This document shows, one piece after another, positions 1 to 6,848 of a DNA stretch of 64,000 nt. The stretch's first letter is position 1; each line of letters starts with the position of its first letter. Below the pieces are notes generated by a model. The model did no database searches, was not told where the DNA came from, and saw only the letters and a list, made by a program, of their open reading frames with translations. Where the stretch lies: NCBI RefSeq assembly GCF_017980685.1, contig NZ_JACXXO010000010.1:1-64000 (forward strand), read 5' to 3'. Made by a program: the position numbers and the translations under genes. This DNA is from Pseudomonas iridis. GTDB lineage: Bacteria; Pseudomonadota; Gammaproteobacteria; Pseudomonadales; Pseudomonadaceae.

Positions 1-74
1 CACGATCAGAGGAAAGAGCCGTGAATTAAAGACAAGAAGGGTCTGTTTTTCGGCCGACTTGGATTTTTTGAACC

Positions 75-587
75 TCAAGCAGCGAGGGCCTCAAAAATCG
101 GTGGGTACTTCAGACCTTCCCTAAAGCCTTCTCTCTGATAAATTTCTGACATTTTTTTACCGAGTGTATTTAAAAAGTCGACGGAAGGACGCGCTTTTGT
201 GGCGTAGTGTGAGCCAGCGTCGGGGTGAAATACTGCAACCGCAGGCACCACTCCCATGTTTCCGAAATACTCGATTCCTTCAATTATTGACTCTAAAGGT
301 TCCATGCCAGCTACAAAACCCGCGTAGACGTTTCCACGACCTAGAACCTCGACAGCAGCTTCAAACGCAGAAAGGAAACGTGGTCTTGTATAATCCTGTG
401 ACTTTCCAGGGCAAACTTCAGAAAACAGATCTGCGTTGAATACTTCCAAACTCATCGATAAGTTGTGGCCCAGTCCTTTGAATCGCTCAAAAAGTCGGAA
501 ATCTTTGGGGGGCATCGAAATTAAGTGGTAATCCAGATTGCTTGCAGTGTTTCTTTCCTTTACTCGTTCCATGAGATCTAGATGCAT
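75..587 (-). pseudogene. C-terminal fragment of a radical-SAM (BioB-like) protein
   Basis: The 170-residue product matches only the C-terminal half of a radical-SAM barrel of the biotin-synthase-like type. A motif NLSMSLEVF is followed by CPGKSQDY, GRGNVYAGFVAGMEPLES and a GVVPAVAVFHPDAGS stretch, the usual distal barrel strands. The N-terminal part with the CxxxCxxC iron-sulphur motif is absent, so the product cannot be an active radical-SAM enzyme alone. The frame stays open only about 50 bases upstream of the ATG, running into the 3' end of the neighbouring nucleotidyltransferase gene. The residues before the Met (YPPGYS) still look like protein of the same family. I read this as a gene truncated by deletion. 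It could instead be a stand-alone domain. AT-richer than most of the window. Confidence 0.6.
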
Positions 588-609
588 TGAGTAACCTGGG
601 GGGTAACTG

Positions 610-1671
610 TTAATCCCATTCTTTGAGTAAGGTTGTTAGGCGTGGGGTATGGGAAGCAGCAAAGTATTTTTTTCTGAAGTAGTACTCGCACATTGAGGTT
701 TTATGTTTGGTTTGTTTGCGCTCGTTGAACTCATTATCTAGTGCGGCAAGAGAAATTTTTGTCGTTGGATAGATGTCTTTTGTTTTTAGCAGGTCCTCAA
801 TTGCTAAGAATACCAAATCCATGTAGTCCAGTATCTCTTGGATGTAGGATCTGCATTCCATTTCTGTAGTTGCTCCTTGCCTAGCTAAAACAAAAAACGT
901 GTTTTTGATGGTTTCGAATCCTTCAACTCGATACATATTTGAGTACACCCACTTATAGTGCTTGTTCGACGTGCCAGTGAGGTAGGTGAAACTCATAGTA
1001 GTCTTTAACATCATGTCTCTGGCTATCTCACAACCCATCCATAAATTTCCTGACTGCCAACAGCCTTGAATGTCCTGAAACGCGTAAAAGACGGGGAGTT
1101 TCTCACGATGTGCAATGTAGATATGCTTGTCCAAAGGGATTCTTGATTTTATAGATTTTAATCTTTCTTCGTTTGTAATGGCATGTCCGATAATAGAACG
1201 ATGAATGATGTTGTTCTCTGTATTTGTTAGTATTGGGTTATATAGGAAGCGCTGATCAGAAATTACCTCGGTAAACGCCTTGTCGATTTTTTTATATATG
1301 TCTTCAATTTCCGAGAAGGTGATATAGTCAGCGTCAATGTGGATGCTGGAGTCTCCATAGAAGTCGGTTGTATTGTGAACTTCTTCGTTTTTTGTGATAT
1401 GGCGATAATCTTCGTCTGTGACAAATGCGTGTTCGATATCCTTAATGCTTCTCGCTGTAGGGCGTTGCTCGCAGAGAATGATGCAGTCGATGTCGGAGTG
1501 AATCGTTCCTATGCCCTCTATGAGAGAGCCGGAAACAATAAGGATACTTTTCGGTTCTAAAAAAACTTTCTCTCGAATATAGGTTTTCGGAATAGAGATC
1601 TTTCCATTTAATATGATTATTTCATTATTTGTAATTTTTGACTCGGAGGTTTTAATTAGAGTGTTTGTCAT
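610..1671 (-). CDS. Nucleotidyltransferase-domain protein
   Basis: A 353-residue protein with a Pol-beta-type nucleotidyltransferase core near residues 30-110. It shows GSLIEGIG followed by HSDIDCIIL, the G-S...D-x-D metal-binding signature, and a later DADY that can supply the third carboxylate. The core therefore looks catalytically complete. The rest is mostly helical and not recognised. Such folds transfer NMP groups to small molecules or proteins; no substrate can be named. I chose the ATG at 1671 because GGGGAG lies six bases upstream. A longer reading frame reaches 1782 but has no ribosome site. The gene is AT-rich compared with downstream genes and lies next to a truncated radical-SAM gene, which suggests horizontal acquisition of a small biosynthetic or modification locus. 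Confidence 0.65.
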   Translation of the reverse strand: MTNTLIKTSESKITNNEIIILNGKISIPKTYIREKVFLEPKSILIVSGSLIEGIGTIHSDIDCIILCEQRPTARSIKDIEHAFVTDEDYRHITKNEEVHNTTDFYGDSSIHIDADYITFSEIEDIYKKIDKAFTEVISDQRFLYNPILTNTENNIIHRSIIGHAITNEERLKSIKSRIPLDKHIYIAHREKLPVFYAFQDIQGCWQSGNLWMGCEIARDMMLKTTMSFTYLTGTSNKHYKWVYSNMYRVEGFETIKNTFFVLARQGATTEMECRSYIQEILDYMDLVFLAIEDLLKTKDIYPTTKISLAALDNEFNERKQTKHKTSMCEYYFRKKYFAASHTPRLTTLLKEWD

Positions 1672-1896
1672 ACGGTGCTCCCCGTAAGATATCGAGTGCT
1701 GCTTTGCTTTAAGTGTTGGCCTCCATTCCGGAGTCCGCTTTTCGAAAATGGTAAATCTATTGAGTAAGTAATAAATTCGCATATGGCTAAAACCTAGAGT
1801 GTTTGACAGTGGGTCGTCAATCTCTAGGGAGAGAATCAGAATTTACTTACAGAGATATATGAGTTTTGGCCAGTTGAGACTTTCTGAGTGGGATAA

Positions 1897-1929
1897 CTCT
1901 TACAGGATAATTCCACAGTCCTGTAAGAG
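1897..1929. repeat. Perfect 11-bp inverted repeat
   Basis: Arms CTCTTACAGGA (1897-1907) and TCCTGTAAGAG (1919-1929) are exact complements around an 11-base loop. It sits between the stop of the PPOX gene and the upstream side of the AT-rich nucleotidyltransferase gene. No U-run follows on either strand, so it is not a standard intrinsic terminator. It could be an operator or mark the edge of the AT-rich insert. The rest of 1672-1946 shows nothing I recognise. Confidence 0.5.
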
Positions 1930-1946
1930 AACATCAGATCTGTTTT

Positions 1947-2552
1947 TCAGTAGAGGCTTTCACGCGTTCGCTTCGACGCTTCGCTGTCGTAGTTTTCGGC
2001 ATCAAACTGGCCGTCATTCAGGCGCTTGTGGAAAGTGCCAGCAGAGGGCAGTGCCGAGCGCGGCAGGTGCGTTTCCGGGTTCCACGCATCCGAACGCACA
2101 AACGCCTTCGAACAGTGGAAAAATGCCGCTTCCACCGTCACCAGCAACACCGTTTTCGCCGGTTTGCCGTTTACCGAAAAACTCTCCAATAACGCCGGTT
2201 CATCACTGATCAACGCCGTGCCGTTGACCCGCAACGTCTCGCCAATCCCCGGAATGATGAACAGCAGCGACACCCGTGGATCGTGCAGCACATTGCGCAA
2301 GGTATCGATGCGGTTGTTGCCCGGGCGGTCCGGCAGGGCCAGCGTGCGTTCATCGACGATCCGCACAAATCCCGGGGCATCACCGCGCGGCGAATTGTCG
2401 AGACCATCGGCACCCACCGAGCTGACGATTACCAGCGGCGAGAGCCGCACCATCGCCTGATAGTCTTCGTTGAGAAAAGTGATCTGCTTGCGCACCGCAC
2501 GTTCGTGGGGCAATCCGTAAATAGCTTCCAGTGCTTCGATTGAATCGATCAT
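1947..2552 (-). CDS. FMN-dependent PPOX-type flavoprotein, MSMEG_1061-like
   Basis: A 201-residue member of the pyridoxamine-5'-phosphate-oxidase-like split-barrel family. The run VSSVGADGLDNSPRGDAPGFV, then LPDRPGNNRIDTLRN and GETLRVNGTALIS, is the hallmark of the MSMEG_1061/DR2398 subgroup (family assignment from memory). Members bind FMN or a related deazaflavin and are presumed cytosolic oxidoreductases; the physiological substrate is unknown. The start at 2552 is supported by GAGGGG eight bases upstream. The reading frame extends further, but that part is the antisense shadow of the neighbouring acetyltransferase gene. The gene lies 19 bases downstream of that gene on the same strand, so the two are probably cotranscribed. 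Confidence 0.85.
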   Translation of the reverse strand: MIDSIEALEAIYGLPHERAVRKQITFLNEDYQAMVRLSPLVIVSSVGADGLDNSPRGDAPGFVRIVDERTLALPDRPGNNRIDTLRNVLHDPRVSLLFIIPGIGETLRVNGTALISDEPALLESFSVNGKPAKTVLLVTVEAAFFHCSKAFVRSDAWNPETHLPRSALPSAGTFHKRLNDGQFDAENYDSEASKRTRESLY

Positions 2553-2571
2553 CGTGCATCCCCTCGATGAC

Positions 2572-3057
2572 TTAAAAAAACAGACCCATGCGCCGCTCGT
2601 AACCGATTCGGCCCTTGTACGCTTCGCCGCTGTCGACGTAGCCGTGTTTGGCGTACAGCGCGATGGCGGCATCGTTGTCAGCGTCCACCGACAGTTCCAG
2701 CCCCCTGATCTCAGGCCAGGCCTGGCGGGCAACCTCGGGCAACGCATGCAGACACGCCTTGCCGTAACCCTTGCCCTGCGCCCGGCGATCGACCTGCAAC
2801 GCATGCAGCGTGGCGCTGTGTTCATCGGCCCATGCCGGTAACACCGGCGGACGCTTGAGCAGCAGGAACGCCACCGGCACTTCATCGGCCAGCAGTGCAA
2901 AACCCTTCACGCCAGGGCCGGGTTTCGACAGCAAGGTGTGCAGGGCGCCGTGGATGTCGCCGGAGAACTTGATTTGCTCGGGATGGATTTCAATCGCCTC
3001 GACTTGCTCACGCTGCTGCGCGTTCAGGCTGTCGTACGGCACGAGTTGGGCTGACAC
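2572..3057 (-). CDS. GNAT-family N-acetyltransferase
   Basis: A 161-residue single-domain GNAT protein. The acetyl-CoA pyrophosphate loop is RRAQGKGYGK at about residues 91-100, and the C-terminal strand pattern SVDADNDAAIALYAKHGYVDSGE is typical of the fold. It should transfer an acetyl group from acetyl-CoA to an amine; the substrate cannot be told from sequence. I start it at GTG 3057, which has AGGAA seven bases upstream. No in-frame ATG gives a sensible N-terminus without running into antisense of the SnoaL-like gene. It is divergent from the sigma-factor operon across about 140 bases and leads into the PPOX gene. Confidence 0.85.
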   Translation of the reverse strand: MSAQLVPYDSLNAQQREQVEAIEIHPEQIKFSGDIHGALHTLLSKPGPGVKGFALLADEVPVAFLLLKRPPVLPAWADEHSATLHALQVDRRAQGKGYGKACLHALPEVARQAWPEIRGLELSVDADNDAAIALYAKHGYVDSGEAYKGRIGYERRMGLFF

Positions 3058-3134
3058 GGGAATTTCCTTTTTCCTACAAAGATAAGCCTCGGATTCTAGC
3101 GACTTTGCTTCCTGCGGAATTTTTTTGTTTCGTC

Positions 3135-3161
3135 TGTCGATCTGCCGAAGTGCCGAACGAC
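3135..3161 (+). promoter_or_regulatory. Candidate ECF42-type promoter
   Basis: TGTCGA at 3135-3140 and CGAC at 3158-3161 are separated by 17 bases, 37 bases before the SnoaL-like start codon. TGTCGA and CGA/TC are the -35 and -10 motifs I recall for ECF42-group sigma factors, and an ECF42-like sigma gene ends this same operon. The match therefore suggests autoregulation. The assignment is inference from motif and context. Confidence 0.55.
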
Positions 3162-3198
3162 TAAGGGTGTCTTTCCAACAAAAATCACGGAGAACACC

Positions 3199-3624
3199 AT
3201 GAGCGCACAAGCTGACATCCAGACTCTGATCAATACCTACCGCGACGCCGTCATGACCAAGGACGTGGAGAAAGTCATGGCGCTGTACGCCGATGACATC
3301 GTCTCGTTCGACGCGATCAAGGCCCTGCAATTCAAGGGCAAACCGGCCTACCGCGCGCATTGGGTGGACTGCATGCAAATGTGCCCCGGGCCGCACATCT
3401 TCGATTTTCAGGAAGTCGTCATCGAAACCGCCGACAACATCGCCTTCGCCCACTGGGTCGCCAATTGCGGCGGTACCAACGAGAAAGGTGAAACCCAAAG
3501 CTGCTGGATGCGCGTCACCGCCTGCTATCGGCAGGTCGACGGCGCGTGGCGGATTGCCCATGAGCACTGGTCGGCACCGTTCGATCCGATGAGCGGCGCG
3601 ACGCTGTTCGATGTGCAACCGTGA
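3199..3624 (+). CDS. SnoaL-like / NTF2-fold protein
   Basis: A 141-residue protein of the cone-shaped NTF2-like (SnoaL, DUF4440) class. The N-terminal helix carries INTYRDAVMTKDVEKVMALYADDIV, with the typical 'YADD' turn, and the C-terminal strands end in WRIAHEHWSAPF. These folds form a small hydrophobic pocket and include isomerases, cyclases and non-catalytic ligand binders; no reaction can be assigned. A clear GGAG lies upstream of the ATG. It is the first gene behind the candidate ECF42 promoter and is followed after 40 bases by a DGPF-domain protein and then the sigma gene, so it is likely part of that regulon. Confidence 0.8.
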   Translation: MSAQADIQTLINTYRDAVMTKDVEKVMALYADDIVSFDAIKALQFKGKPAYRAHWVDCMQMCPGPHIFDFQEVVIETADNIAFAHWVANCGGTNEKGETQSCWMRVTACYRQVDGAWRIAHEHWSAPFDPMSGATLFDVQP

Positions 3625-3664
3625 TCTTCAGCCATAGTTGATCCGTTCGAATCAGGAGAGCGCC

Positions 3665-4009
3665 ATGAAATATCTATGCCTGGTCTACAGCGATGAACGC
3701 CTGCTGCACTCGTCGCCCGACAGCCCCGAAGACGCTGAATGCTGGGCCTATGCCGAGTCGATCCAGGGCAGCGGGCGGATGGTTGCCGCCGAGGCGCTGG
3801 AGTCGGTGCAGACCGCCACCACGGTGCGCATGCGAAACGGCAAATTGTCGATCACCGATGGGCCGTTCGCTGAAACCAAGGAGCAACTGGCCGGCTTCTA
3901 CCTGATCGACGCCAAGGATCTCAACGAAGCGATTCAGGTCGCCGGGAACATCCCGGCGGCCCGAGTGGGCAGCGTTGAAGTGCGCCCCGTGCGGCAGTTG
4001 AATGTCTGA
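3665..4009 (+). CDS. YciI-like DGPF-domain protein
   Basis: A 114-residue protein of the YCII-related family, with the DGPFAETKEQLAGFYLIDA motif (about residues 55-75) that gives the DGPF group its name. I chose the ATG at 3665, preceded by AGGAG. An in-frame start 27 bases earlier lacks a ribosome site. The 3' end overlaps the sigma-factor start by eight bases, indicating translational coupling. Genes for DGPF proteins are the standard neighbours and reported targets of ECF42 sigma factors. Biochemical activity is unknown; it may be a small ferredoxin-like-fold enzyme or a ligand-binding partner. Confidence 0.85.
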   Translation: MKYLCLVYSDERLLHSSPDSPEDAECWAYAESIQGSGRMVAAEALESVQTATTVRMRNGKLSITDGPFAETKEQLAGFYLIDAKDLNEAIQVAGNIPAARVGSVEVRPVRQLNV

Positions 4010-5243
4010 GGTCGCGGCGCGGGTCGAGCAGGTGTATCGCGAAGACTCGCGGCGGATTCTGGCGACATTGATCCGCCTGCTCGGCGATTTTGACCTTGCC
4101 GAAGAAGCCTTGCACGAGGCGTTCTTCGTCGCGGTCGAGCGTTGGCAGCGTGACGGCGTGCCGGACAATCCGCGCACCTGGCTGGTGTCGACCGGGCGCT
4201 TCAAGGCAATCGACGTGCTACGCCGCCGTGCACGCTTCAAAGCCTCGCAGCCATTGTTGCTGGCGCAACTCGAAGAGCTCGAAGATGCCGACTGGAGCGA
4301 CGAAGACGTGGAAGACGATCGCCTGCGGCTGATCTTCACCTGCTGTCACCCGGCGCTGGCGGCGGATGCGCAAGTGCCGCTGACCTTGCGTGAAGTCTGC
4401 GACCTCACCACCGAGGAAATCGCCCGCGCCTTTCTCTCGGCGCCGGGGGCCATTGCCCAGCGCATCGTGCGCGCAAAAGCCAAGATCCGTGACGCGAAAA
4501 TCCCTTATCAAGTCCCCAGCCTGAGCGAACTGCCCGAGCGTCTGGACAGTGTTTTGCGGGTGATTTATCTGGTGTTCAACGAGGGCTATTCGGCCTCGAT
4601 GGGTGCTGAGCTGACCCGCGAGGACCTGACCCGTGAAGCGATCCGGCTCGGGCGATTGCTGATGGAATTGTTGCCGGAACCCGAGGTGATGGGGTTGCTG
4701 GCATTGATGCTGCTGCATGAGTCCCGGCGTCCGGCGCGCACCTCGCCCGATGGCGAACTGGTGCTGTTGGATGATCAGGATCGCTCGCAGTGGGATGCTG
4801 AGTTGATCGCTGAAGGTTGCGCGTTGGTGGAGCGAGCGCTGACCACGCGACGATTCGGGCCGTACTGTCTGCAAGCGGCGATTGCCGCCGTGCACGCCGA
4901 GGCGCCAACCGCTGAGGAAACCGATTGGCAGCAGATCGTCGGGCTGTATGACGTGCTGTTGCGGGCGATGCCTTCGCCGGTGATCGAGTTGAATCGCGCG
5001 GTGGCGGTAGCCAAACGGGATGGGGCGTTGGCGGGGTTGACGTTGATCGAGGGGATATTGGCGCGAGGGGAGTTGCAGGGCTACCACTTGGCGCATTCGG
5101 CGCGGGCGGAGTTTTGTCGGCAGTTGGGCCGGGTCGAGGAGGCGCGGGTGGCTTATTTGCGGGCGTTGGAGTTAACCCGGCAAGCGCCTGAGCGGCGTTT
5201 TATTGAAGGGCGGCTCAGGGTGCTGGAATGGCCCTCACCCTAA
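4002..5243 (+). CDS. ECF sigma factor of the ECF42 type with C-terminal extension
   Basis: A 413-residue protein, twice the length of a normal ECF sigma factor. Region 2 lies at about residues 10-75 (LAEEALHEAFFVAVERW, then TWLVSTGRFKAIDVLRR). Region 4 is at about 120-165 (LTLREVCDLTTEEIARAF). The remaining 240 residues form the DUF6596/TPR-like extension (FNEGYSAS, ELNRAVAVAKRDG, ARAEFCRQLGR) that marks group ECF42. No anti-sigma gene is adjacent; in this group the extension is reported to control activity. The gene is translationally coupled to the DGPF gene upstream. The last codons and the stop (WPSP*) lie inside the left arm of a repeat element, so the original C-terminus may have been replaced when the repeat inserted. 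Confidence 0.9.
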   Translation: MSEVAARVEQVYREDSRRILATLIRLLGDFDLAEEALHEAFFVAVERWQRDGVPDNPRTWLVSTGRFKAIDVLRRRARFKASQPLLLAQLEELEDADWSDEDVEDDRLRLIFTCCHPALAADAQVPLTLREVCDLTTEEIARAFLSAPGAIAQRIVRAKAKIRDAKIPYQVPSLSELPERLDSVLRVIYLVFNEGYSASMGAELTREDLTREAIRLGRLLMELLPEPEVMGLLALMLLHESRRPARTSPDGELVLLDDQDRSQWDAELIAEGCALVERALTTRRFGPYCLQAAIAAVHAEAPTAEETDWQQIVGLYDVLLRAMPSPVIELNRAVAVAKRDGALAGLTLIEGILARGELQGYHLAHSARAEFCRQLGRVEEARVAYLRALELTRQAPERRFIEGRLRVLEWPSP

Positions 5244-5407
5244 CCCTCTCCCAATGGGAGAGGGGACCGATCGGGGAATATTGGAGAGTCTCACCGACTT
5301 GCACGATTAACTTTGAATCCATAATCGACGAAATCTTTCAGGTCGCTGAATGACGCCAGACACCTCGGTCAACCCCCTCTCCCCCGGGAGAGGGTTGGGG
5401 TGAGGGG
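5232..5407. mobile_element. MITE-like element, copy 1 (about 21-bp terminal inverted repeats)
   Basis: The left arm at 5232-5252 (CCCTCACCCTAACCC...) and right arm at 5386-5406 (...GGTTGGGGTGAGGG) are inverted with one mismatch. Each also contains a shorter CCTCTCCC/GGGAGAGG palindrome. The 133-base core has no ORF and is recognisably related, in reverse orientation, to the core of a second copy at 11570-11731. It overlaps the 3' end of the sigma gene and stops four bases before the LysR stop codon, so it may serve as a bidirectional terminator between the two convergent genes. Confidence 0.6.
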
Positions 5408-5410
5408 CTT

Positions 5411-6265
5411 CTATTCCAGCATCTTGCTCAGCAACCAGCTCCCCGCCGGCCCCGGCGGATACAGCCGCGACCACAAGGCATCGACAAACACCGGTTTCGG
5501 CCAGCCGCGCACTGTCAGCTCCACCAGCGTGCCATTGCCGAAACGCCCCACCAGCCAGCGCGGCAACGGCGCCCAGCCGAAACCCATTTCGGCCATTTCC
5601 ATCAGCATCAGATAACTCGGCGCCGACCACACCCGGCCCTTGGCGCGACTGTCGTAGGGATTGACGATCGTCGCCAGACGCAACTCGCGATGCTGCTCCA
5701 GGATTGGCTGATCGACGTGTTCCAGTGTCGCCAGCGCATGTCCGCGACTGACGAACAGGGCGATATCGGTGCGCTCGGCCACAGTCGAGGTCACCAGGTC
5801 CGGCGGGTAATTGTCCTGCATCTCGGCAAACGCCAGATGCGCCCGACCGCGCTGCACCAGTTCGATCAAGTCATCGCATTCGGCAATCAGGCATTCGAGT
5901 TCCAGATCCGGATAGCGCTGTTCAAAACCGAACAGCGCCGCTTCGAAGCGCGCGGATTGATAAGTGTCGGAAATCGCCACGGTCAACTTCGGCTCAACGC
6001 CTTGGGACAATTGCCGCGCGGTCATTTCCAGGCGACTGTTGGCCGTAAGGATCGCCTCGGCGCGTTGCAGCATGACGTGGCCGGCAGGTGTCAGCGTTGG
6101 TTTGCGGCTGCTGCGATCAAACAACACCAGGTCCAGATCAATCTCCAGACTCGCCACCGCCGCACTGATAGTCGACTGACTGCGCCCGAGTTTGCGCGCC
6201 GCCGCCGAAAACGATCCCTGGGTCGCCGCCTGAACGAATGCCAAAAGCACTTCTTGCGATGCCAT
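5411..6265 (-). CDS. LysR-family transcriptional regulator
   Basis: A 284-residue LysR-type regulator. The winged helix-turn-helix is at about residues 4-62 (FVQAATQGSFSAAARKLGRSQSTISAAVASLE), followed by a periplasmic-binding-like effector domain (about 90-284). It is divergently transcribed from a PACE-family efflux gene with only 89 bases between the start codons. This is the arrangement of AceR/AceI-type pairs, so the efflux gene is the obvious target. The spacer contains ATCGAT twice, in inverted surroundings, which could form part of the operator. The inducing ligand cannot be told from sequence. Confidence 0.9.
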   Translation of the reverse strand: MASQEVLLAFVQAATQGSFSAAARKLGRSQSTISAAVASLEIDLDLVLFDRSSRKPTLTPAGHVMLQRAEAILTANSRLEMTARQLSQGVEPKLTVAISDTYQSARFEAALFGFEQRYPDLELECLIAECDDLIELVQRGRAHLAFAEMQDNYPPDLVTSTVAERTDIALFVSRGHALATLEHVDQPILEQHRELRLATIVNPYDSRAKGRVWSAPSYLMLMEMAEMGFGWAPLPRWLVGRFGNGTLVELTVRGWPKPVFVDALWSRLYPPGPAGSWLLSKMLE

Positions 6266-6354
6266 GAACTATCGCCTCAATCGATGGTTATTGGTTTTGA
6301 AGTATCGATGCGAGGATGGATCATGGCAACCATCTTCACTCAAGGAGTCAGGCC

Positions 6355-6792
6355 ATGACTGCCCAAAAATCCATCACTGAACGCATCTTCCAGGCTGTTG
6401 GTTTCGAATTGCTGGCGATTCTGATCTGCACGCCACTGCTGGCGTGGATCATGAAAAAACCGCTGCTCGACATGGGCGCGGTGACGGTGTTGATCGCGAT
6501 GCTGGCGCTGGGCTGGAACGTGGTGTTCAACCGGTTTTTCGAGCGCATGCTCGAGCGCATGAATGTTGCCCACAACGCTTGGGTGCGGGTCGTTCACGCC
6601 TTGCTGTTCGAGGGTGGATTGATCGTGATGGGCGTGCCGCTGATTGCCTGGTGGCTGTCAGTCAGCTTGTGGCAGGCGTTCTTGCTCGACATCGGCGTGT
6701 TGCTGTTTTTTCTGCCGTACACCTATGTGTATCACTGGGGCTACGACGTACTGCGCGAGCGCTTCCTGATGCGCAACGCCTGCCAGGGCTAA
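6355..6792 (+). CDS. PACE-family (AceI-like) multidrug efflux transporter
   Basis: A 145-residue membrane protein with four predicted transmembrane helices in two tandem bacterial transmembrane pair domains. The repeated signature FERMLERMNVAHNAWVRVVHALLFEGG, and in the second half LPYTYVYHWGYDVLRERF, is typical of proteobacterial chlorhexidine/biocide exporters. Known members export cationic biocides such as chlorhexidine, or short diamines, using the proton gradient. The ATG at 6355 has AGGAG eight bases upstream. The in-frame start at 6316 lacks one and would lie in the promoter. Regulated most likely by the divergent LysR gene. Confidence 0.85.
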   Translation: MTAQKSITERIFQAVGFELLAILICTPLLAWIMKKPLLDMGAVTVLIAMLALGWNVVFNRFFERMLERMNVAHNAWVRVVHALLFEGGLIVMGVPLIAWWLSVSLWQAFLLDIGVLLFFLPYTYVYHWGYDVLRERFLMRNACQG

Positions 6793-6807
6793 CCCTCATT
6801 TCCGTGT

Positions 6808-6830
6808 AGGAGCTGCCTTCCGCAGCTCCT
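6808..6830. terminator. Short hairpin between convergent genes
   Basis: AGGAGCTGC (6808-6816) and GCAGCTCCT (6822-6830) form a perfect 9-bp stem with a 5-base loop. It lies just after the PACE stop and before the Pit stop, so it may end both transcripts. It resembles half of the larger REP hairpin at 8579-8629. There is no strong U-run. Confidence 0.45.
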
Positions 6831-6848
6831 GCAGTGGGATTATTTCGG

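Noticed and set aside
1672..1782. N-terminal extension of the nucleotidyltransferase
   Set aside because: No ribosome site, whereas the ATG at 1671 has a strong one.
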